Source of the DNA: Burkholderiaceae bacterium | GTDB taxonomy: Bacteria; Pseudomonadota; Gammaproteobacteria; Burkholderiales; Burkholderiaceae_C | Assembly: GCA_023268425.1 (NCBI GenBank) | Contig: JALRFN010000304.1 | Coordinates: 1 to 18,903 of the forward strand | Direction of reading: 5' to 3' | Length of the DNA stretch: 18,903 nt | Shown here: positions 13,940-18,903 of the stretch, piece by piece | Layout of the letters: each line of letters opens with the position of its first letter | Position numbering within the stretch: the stretch's first letter is position 1 | Notes under the pieces: model-generated | What the model was told of the DNA's origin: nothing | Seen by the model: the letters and a program-made list of their open reading frames with translations, nothing else | The model's database searches: none | Program-made: the position numbers and the translations under genes

Positions 13940-15598
13940 ATGTCCACTCATGCCATCAGCGCATATGCCGAACACGGCCTGCTCGCCAAAGAGCGCATCA
14001 TCGCGCACCCAGGTTTCAACCGCTGGTTGGTGCCACCCGCCGCGTTGGCCATCCACCTTTGCATCGGCATGGCCTACGGCTTCTCCGTGTTCTGGCTGCC
14101 TTTGTCCAAGGCCTTGGGCATCAAAGAGGCCATCCAGTGCGGCCCCGACGTGGGCTTTTTCGCCCAACTCTTCACCACCCAGTGCGACTGGCCGGTGTCC
14201 ACACTGGGCTGGATGTACACCTTGTTCTTTGTCTTCTTGGGCTTATCTGCCGCGATTTGGGGCGGGTGGCTCGAACACGTCGGCCCACGCAAAGTGGGCG
14301 TGCTGGCCGCCCTGTGCTGGGGCGGTGGCATGTTGGTCTCAGCACTGGGCATTTACCTGCACCAGTTCTGGATGATGCTCTTGGGCTCAGGCGTCATCGG
14401 TGGCATCGGTCTGGGCTTGGGCTACATCTCCCCGGTCAGCACCTTGATCAAATGGTTCCCAGACCGCCGAGGCATGGCCACGGGCATGGCCATCATGGGT
14501 TTTGGTGGCGGCGCAATGATTGGCTCGCCTTTGGCCGCTGAGATGATGAAAGCCTTTGCGACCCCCACCAGCGTCGGCGTGTGGCAAACCTTTGCGGTCA
14601 TGGGCTGCATCTACATCGCCGCCATGTTGATTGGCGCTTTCGGTTACCGCATTCCGGCCAGCGGCTGGAAGCCCGCCGGTTGGGAGCCGCCGGCGAACGC
14701 GCAAGCCAACGCGATGATCACGCAACACCACGTTCACGTGAGCAAGGTCTGGGGCATCCCGCAGTTTTGGCTGGTGTGGTTGGTGCTGACCATGAACGTG
14801 TCCGCCGGCATCGGTGTGATCGGCATGGCCAGCCCCATGTTGCAGGAGGTGTTTGGCGGCAGCTTGATCGGCGTGCCAGCCAAATTCTCTGAGCTCGACA
14901 AAGCTCAGTTGACCGCCATCGCCGGTGTGGCTGCTGGCTTTGCGGCACTGCTGAGCTTGTTCAACATTGTGGGCCGTTTCTTCTGGGCCAGTCTGTCTGA
15001 CAAACTGGGGCGCAAGCTGACCTACACGGTGTTTTTCATCTTGGGGGGTGTGCTTTACTTCAGCATTCCCGCCAGCGCGGGCCTCGGCAGCAAACTGCTG
15101 TTTGTGGGTGCATTCTGTGTCATCTTGTCCATGTACGGTGGTGCCTTCGCCACGGTGCCCGCTTACCTTGCTGACCTCTTTGGCACACAAATGGTGGGCG
15201 CCATCCACGGCCGTTTGCTCACCGCATGGTCGACTGCAGGCATCATTGGGCCGGTGGTGGTGAACTACATGCGCGAATACCAACTGGGCTTGGGCATCCC
15301 CCGAGAGCAGGTCTACAACCAAACCATGTACATCTTGGTGGGCATGTTGGTGATTGGCCTGATCTGCAACTGGTTGATCAAACCAGTCAACCCCAAGCAC
15401 TTCATGAGCGCCGAAGAATTGGCGCACGAAAAACAACTCGCACATGACCGCGCGGCGGCCTCAAGCGTTGGCGCCAGCCACGAGGCCTACCACGCCAGCA
15501 GCATGGCCACGGTCTACCTGGCCTGGGCGGCGGTGTGCATCCCGCTGGCCTGGGGTGTTTACCGCACCTTGCTGAGCGCTGGAAAATTTTTTCACTGA
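13940..15598 (+). CDS. Oxalate/formate-antiporter-family MFS transporter
   Basis: This is a 552-residue major facilitator carrier of the oxalate:formate antiporter (OFA) branch. Twelve membrane segments are expected, plus an extra C-terminal hydrophobic helix near residues 517-540 (VYLAWAAVCIPLAWGVYR). The cytoplasmic MFS loop motif appears as GGWLEHVGPRKVG after helix 2 and as SDKLGRKLT after helix 8. Arg346 in NIVGRF sits where OxlT has its substrate-binding arginine in helix 8. A long first loop carries two Cys (IQCGPD and TTQCDW). ATG 13940 is chosen because a GGAGA site precedes it; an upstream GTG at 13907 has none. It lies 17 bases before fdsG and probably heads the same operon, so formate or a related carboxylate is the likely substrate. 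Uptake, export and exchange cannot be told apart. Confidence 0.87.
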   Translation: MSTHAISAYAEHGLLAKERIIAHPGFNRWLVPPAALAIHLCIGMAYGFSVFWLPLSKALGIKEAIQCGPDVGFFAQLFTTQCDWPVSTLGWMYTLFFVFLGLSAAIWGGWLEHVGPRKVGVLAALCWGGGMLVSALGIYLHQFWMMLLGSGVIGGIGLGLGYISPVSTLIKWFPDRRGMATGMAIMGFGGGAMIGSPLAAEMMKAFATPTSVGVWQTFAVMGCIYIAAMLIGAFGYRIPASGWKPAGWEPPANAQANAMITQHHVHVSKVWGIPQFWLVWLVLTMNVSAGIGVIGMASPMLQEVFGGSLIGVPAKFSELDKAQLTAIAGVAAGFAALLSLFNIVGRFFWASLSDKLGRKLTYTVFFILGGVLYFSIPASAGLGSKLLFVGAFCVILSMYGGAFATVPAYLADLFGTQMVGAIHGRLLTAWSTAGIIGPVVVNYMREYQLGLGIPREQVYNQTMYILVGMLVIGLICNWLIKPVNPKHFMSAEELAHEKQLAHDRAAASSVGASHEAYHASSMATVYLAWAAVCIPLAWGVYRTLLSAGKFFH

Positions 15599-15615
15599 CC
15601 TCCTGACCTGAGACC

Positions 15616-16086
15616 ATGACCAACGCTTTGCCTGAGCCCGAACTGCAAACCTTGGCGCAAACGCACGCCCAAGATGCGGGCGGTTTGCTGCCGCTGCTGC
15701 ACGACATCCAAGACCGCATGGGGTACATCCCGGCCGATGCGGTGCCCACGATCGCTCGTGCCTTCAACCGCTCGCGGGCTGAGGTTCATGGGGTCATCAG
15801 TTTTTATCACCACTTTCGCACCACGCCCCCCGGCCGGCATGTGCTGCAGGTCTGTCGCGCCGAGGCTTGCCAAAGCTGCGGTGGCGAAGCCTTGGCCAAA
15901 CTGGCCGAGTCCGTCTTGGGCTGCGCCCACGGCGAAACCTCAGCCAGCGGCGTGAGTCTGGATTCGGTCTACTGCCTGGGCCTGTGCGCCAGTGCACCGG
16001 CAATTGCGGTGGACGGGCAGGCGCAGGCGCGCGTCGACGTCGCCAGCCTTGAAGCCCTGTTGCGTCAACTGGAGGCCCAAACATGA
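15616..16086 (+). CDS. fdsG: NAD-linked formate dehydrogenase, gamma subunit (NuoE-like)
   Basis: This is the 156-residue small electron-transfer subunit of the soluble, molybdenum-dependent NAD formate dehydrogenase. It is homologous to NuoE: an N-terminal helical part (HDIQDRMGYIP, EVHGVISFYHHF) and a thioredoxin-like [2Fe-2S] domain with ligands Cys80, Cys85, Cys120 and Cys124 (CRAEAC and CLGLC). It passes electrons in the FdsBG diaphorase part to FMN and NAD. It follows the MFS gene by 17 bases, and its stop overlaps the fdsB start in ATGA. The ribosome site is weak. Identification as Fds rather than complex I rests on the order G-B-A, with a formate-dehydrogenase-type A subunit next. Confidence 0.93.
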   Translation: MTNALPEPELQTLAQTHAQDAGGLLPLLHDIQDRMGYIPADAVPTIARAFNRSRAEVHGVISFYHHFRTTPPGRHVLQVCRAEACQSCGGEALAKLAESVLGCAHGETSASGVSLDSVYCLGLCASAPAIAVDGQAQARVDVASLEALLRQLEAQT

Positions 16087-17672
16087 AGCCCACCCGCATT
16101 TTTGTCCCCTGCGACAGTGCTGCGCTGGCCGTCGGCGCAGACGCTGTGGCCCAAGCCATTGCGCAACATGTCCACACACACGGTCTGGCTGTGGACTTGG
16201 TGCGCAACGGCTCCAGAGGTCTGTTTTGGCTAGAGCCCATGGTCGAGGTCGAGACCGCTCAGGGCCGCGTCGCCTATGGGCCGGTCACACCCGAAGCCTT
16301 ACCCAGCTTGTGGGCTGCGAACTGGTTACGCGGCGGCGACCACGCCTTGCGCTTGGGCCTCACGGATGAGATTCCGTATTTGGCCAAGCAAGAACGCTTG
16401 AACTTTGCCCGCATGGGCGTCACCGACCCGCTGAGCCTCGACGATTACGCGTCACATGGCGGCTGGCAGGGTTTGGCAAAAGCCCTGACCCAAAGCCCTG
16501 CTGATGTGGTGCAAAGCGTCTTGGACTCGGGTTTGCGTGGCCGTGGTGGTGCAGCCTTCCCTGCGGGCATCAAGTGGCGCACCGTGGCACAAGCCGAGGC
16601 GGCTCAAAAGTACATCGTGTGCAACGCCGATGAGGGTGACTCTGGCACTTTTGCCGACCGCATGGTCATGGAGGGTGACCCTTACATGCTGATTGAAGGC
16701 ATGGCCATTGCCGCGATCGCCACGGGGGCCACACAAGGTTTCGTCTACATCCGCTCTGAATACCCGCGCGCCATCGCGGTGATGCGCCAAGCCGTTGAGC
16801 GTGCAGGCGCCGCCGGGTTTTTGGGCACGTCGATTGGCGGCAGCGAGCACCGCTTTGAACTGCAGGTGCGCAAAGCAGCCGGAGCTTATGTCTGCGGTGA
16901 AGAAACCGCCATGCTGGAGTCCATCGAAGGCAAGCGTGGCGTCGTGCGCGCCAAACCGCCCTTGCCCGCACTGCAAGGCCTGTTCGGCCAGCCCACCGTC
17001 ATCAACAACGTGTTGACGCTGGCCGCCGTGCCACTGATCTTGGCGCGTGGCGCCGACTTCTATCGGCAATACGGCATGGGGCGCTCCACTGGCACCATGC
17101 CGTTTCAGCTTGCAGGCAATGTGCGGCACGGCGGCTTGATCGAAAAAGCCTTTGGCCTCAGCTTGCGTGAATTGGTGTTCGACTTTGGCGGTGGCACCCG
17201 CAGCGGTCGAGCCGTCAAAGCCATTCAAGTGGGCGGCCCCTTGGGAGCTTACGTGCCTGAATCCGATTGGGACTTGCCCTTGGACTACGAGTCTTATGCA
17301 GCCAAGGGCGCCGTACTGGGTCATGGTGGCATCGTGGTGCACGACGACCGCGCCAACATGGCCACGTTGGCGCGTTACGCCATGGCCTTTTGCGCTGTGG
17401 AGAGTTGCGGCAAATGCACGCCTTGTCGCATTGGCTCGACCCGTGGGGTTGAAGTGATCGACCGCATCACCCAAACCAGTGACGCCACTGTACGAGCGCA
17501 GCAGGTGGAACTGCTGCGCGACCTGTGTGACACCATGCTGGACGCCAGCCTGTGCGCCATGGGTGGCATGACGCCCTACCCGGTTTTGTCTGCCTTGCAA
17601 CACCACCCCGCTGATTTTGGCTTGCCCCCCACACCGACAACGACGCCACATGCCGAGGACCGCCATGCCTGA
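16083..17672 (+). CDS. fdsB: NAD-linked formate dehydrogenase, beta subunit (NuoF-like, FMN/NAD)
   Basis: This is the 529-residue flavoprotein subunit where electrons reach FMN and reduce NAD+. Residues 1-100 form an N-terminal thioredoxin-like domain lacking cluster cysteines, as in fused FdsB/HoxF-type proteins. Then comes the NuoF core: Gly-rich FMN/NAD loop GLRGRGGAAFP (150-160), the CNADEGDSGTFADR stretch near 180-193, and GEETAMLESIEGKRG near 278-292. The [4Fe-4S] ligands are Cys442, Cys445, Cys448 (ESCGKCTPC) and Cys491. The start overlaps fdsG by four bases, with a good GGAGG site at 16071-16075, seven bases upstream. The end overlaps fdsA by eight bases. The length fits the family. 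Confidence 0.95.
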   Translation: MKPTRIFVPCDSAALAVGADAVAQAIAQHVHTHGLAVDLVRNGSRGLFWLEPMVEVETAQGRVAYGPVTPEALPSLWAANWLRGGDHALRLGLTDEIPYLAKQERLNFARMGVTDPLSLDDYASHGGWQGLAKALTQSPADVVQSVLDSGLRGRGGAAFPAGIKWRTVAQAEAAQKYIVCNADEGDSGTFADRMVMEGDPYMLIEGMAIAAIATGATQGFVYIRSEYPRAIAVMRQAVERAGAAGFLGTSIGGSEHRFELQVRKAAGAYVCGEETAMLESIEGKRGVVRAKPPLPALQGLFGQPTVINNVLTLAAVPLILARGADFYRQYGMGRSTGTMPFQLAGNVRHGGLIEKAFGLSLRELVFDFGGGTRSGRAVKAIQVGGPLGAYVPESDWDLPLDYESYAAKGAVLGHGGIVVHDDRANMATLARYAMAFCAVESCGKCTPCRIGSTRGVEVIDRITQTSDATVRAQQVELLRDLCDTMLDASLCAMGGMTPYPVLSALQHHPADFGLPPTPTTTPHAEDRHA

Positions 17673-18903
17673 ACCGATCCAAGCCGAACGCGACTACGGA
17701 ACCCCACGCCGCGACAACCCCGAAACCGTCGCACTCACCATCGACGGTTACGCCGTCACCGTGCCCGTCGGTACCTCGGTGCTGCGCGCTGGCGCTGAAG
17801 CGGGCGTCATGATTCCCAAACTCTGCGCCACCGACTGCCTCGAAGGCTTCGGCTCTTGCCGCATGTGCTTGGTGCAAATCGACGGACGCAAGGGCACGCC
17901 AGCGTCGTGTACCACACCTGTAGAAAATGGCATGGTGGTGCACACCCAGACGCCGAAGTTGGCGAAACTGCGCCGCGATGTGATGGAGCTCTACATCAGC
18001 GACCACCCGCTGGACTGCCTCACCTGCAGCGCCAACGGCGACTGCGAGTTGCAGACCCAAGCGGGCGTGGTTGGCTTGCGCCACGTGCGCTACGGCGTGG
18101 CAGGCGAAGCGGTGGCGGGTGTTTCGGGTGCCCACCACTGCAGCAGCCACACCCCCAAGGCGCAGGGACTGCAAAAGAACCCGCTGTGGCTGGCGAAAGA
18201 CGAGTCCAACCCCTACTTCAGCTACGACCCCAGCAAGTGCATTGTGTGCAACCGCTGCGTGCGTGCCTGTGAGGAGCAGCAAGGCACATTTGCGCTGACC
18301 ATCAGCGGGCGCGGCTTTGAAAGCCGCGTATCGGCTGGGCAAAACCAAGCCTTCATGGACAGCGAATGCGTGTCCTGCGGCGCCTGCGTGCAAGCCTGCC
18401 CCACCGCCACATTGCAAGAAAAATCGGTGATTGAACTGGGCCAAGCCGAACACAGCCTGATCACCACCTGCGCCTACTGCGGCGTGGGCTGTGGCTTCAA
18501 AGCCGAAATGAAAGGCAATACGGTGGTGCGCATGACGCCGTGGAAAGACGGCCAAGCCAACGAGGGCCACGCCTGTGTCAAAGGCCGTTTCGCCTGGGGC
18601 TACGCGACACACAAAGACCGCATCACCACGCCCATGGTGCGCGAACGCATCAGCGACCCTTGGCGCGCCGTGAGCTGGGAAGAAGCCATCGCATTTGCGG
18701 CGCAACGCTTGCGGCGCATCCAAAGCCAATACGGCCGCGACGCGGTGGGCGGCATCACCTCCAGCCGTTGCACCAACGAAGAGGTGTATCTGGTGCAGAA
18801 GCTGGTACGCGCCGGCTTCGGCAACAACAACGTCGACACCTGCGCTCGCGTCTGCCATTCGCCGACCGGCTATGGCCTCAAGCAGACCCTGGGGGAATCC
18901 GCC
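17665..18903 (+). CDS. fdsA: NAD-linked formate dehydrogenase, alpha subunit, partial (C-terminus outside window)
   Basis: This is the catalytic molybdenum subunit that oxidises formate to CO2 in the cytoplasm. The frame stays open to the right edge; 413 residues are seen of the usual 950 or so. Cluster ligands in order: [2Fe-2S] Cys54, 65, 68, 82; His-Cys [4Fe-4S] His114, Cys118, 121, 127; two ferredoxin clusters CIVCNRCVRAC (192-202) and CVSCGACVQAC (235-245), each set completed by a partner Cys in the other; and the molybdopterin-domain [4Fe-4S] Cys269, 272, 276, 304. Then RVCHSPTG brings the molybdenum ligand Cys397 and active-site His398, so the enzyme is formate-dehydrogenase type, not NuoG. 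The start at 17665 has a GAGGA site five bases upstream and overlaps fdsB. fdsC and fdsD (sulfur transfer, assembly) would be expected beyond the window. Confidence 0.95.
   Translation, partial: MPEPIQAERDYGTPRRDNPETVALTIDGYAVTVPVGTSVLRAGAEAGVMIPKLCATDCLEGFGSCRMCLVQIDGRKGTPASCTTPVENGMVVHTQTPKLAKLRRDVMELYISDHPLDCLTCSANGDCELQTQAGVVGLRHVRYGVAGEAVAGVSGAHHCSSHTPKAQGLQKNPLWLAKDESNPYFSYDPSKCIVCNRCVRACEEQQGTFALTISGRGFESRVSAGQNQAFMDSECVSCGACVQACPTATLQEKSVIELGQAEHSLITTCAYCGVGCGFKAEMKGNTVVRMTPWKDGQANEGHACVKGRFAWGYATHKDRITTPMVRERISDPWRAVSWEEAIAFAAQRLRRIQSQYGRDAVGGITSSRCTNEEVYLVQKLVRAGFGNNNVDTCARVCHSPTGYGLKQTLGESA

Noticed and set aside
17467..18858. A 463-residue open frame on the minus strand.
   Set aside because: It lies antisense to fdsB/fdsA, whose cluster motifs are unmistakable. 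The frame is open because of third-position GC bias; its product is low-complexity His/Ala/Val-rich with no recognisable domain.
17665..18903. fdsGBA read as nuoE-nuoF-nuoG of complex I.
   Set aside because: The A subunit carries two extra ferredoxin clusters and the formate dehydrogenase active-site motif RVCHSPTG; no other nuo genes are present.
1..18903. CRISPR arrays, insertion sequences, attachment sites, tRNA or rRNA genes.
   Set aside because: I saw no regularly spaced repeats, transposase-like frames, terminal inverted repeats or tRNA cloverleaf candidates on reading through both strands.

Overview
The window looks like a chromosomal segment of a betaproteobacterium in the order Burkholderiales, most likely family Comamonadaceae (Limnohabitans, Rhodoferax or Hydrogenophaga type). 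This is inferred from the GC-rich coding bias, the protein families (TctCBA with TctDE, FdsGBA) and the gene style. I see no rRNA, tRNA, CRISPR array, insertion sequence or phage gene. No stretch longer than about 150 bases lacks a gene. Every gene but the two cut by the window edges appears intact.

Layout. (1) Bases 1-4892 hold a tripartite tricarboxylate transport (TTT) locus. The two-component pair tctD-tctE (tctE cut by the left edge) reads leftward. The transporter operon tctC-tctB-tctA reads rightward from a shared divergent control region and ends at a clear intrinsic terminator. TctE should sense a carboxylate outside the cytoplasm, TctD should then activate tctCBA, TctC binds the substrate in the periplasm, and TctAB carries it across the inner membrane. 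(2) Bases 4915-7426 hold a PfkB/adenosine-kinase-like kinase and an amidase-signature hydrolase. (3) Bases 7443-9145 hold an Lrp/AsnC regulator divergent from an alanine dehydrogenase gene (ald), a classic amino-acid-responsive pair. (4) Bases 9243-12747 hold two overlapping paralogous hybrid histidine kinases with multi-pass membrane sensors, C-terminal receiver domains and no output regulator beside them. (5) Bases 12738-18903 hold a formate module. A ModE-HTH/periplasmic-binding-domain regulator is divergent from an oxalate/formate-family MFS carrier followed by fdsG-fdsB-fdsA, which encode the NAD-linked molybdenum formate dehydrogenase. fdsA runs off the right edge. The carrier would move formate or a related small carboxylate, and FdsGBA would oxidise formate to CO2 and make NADH.

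Most genes are recognisable families. The points worth a second look are the tandem kinase pair lying against the formate module, the carrier placed at the head of the fds operon, and several RNA-level or operator-like structures: a hairpin plus T-run between tctC and tctB, an inverted repeat in the tctC leader, a probable leaderless start of the first kinase, and paired repeats between the lrp-like gene and ald. I found no strong evidence for a wholly undescribed system.
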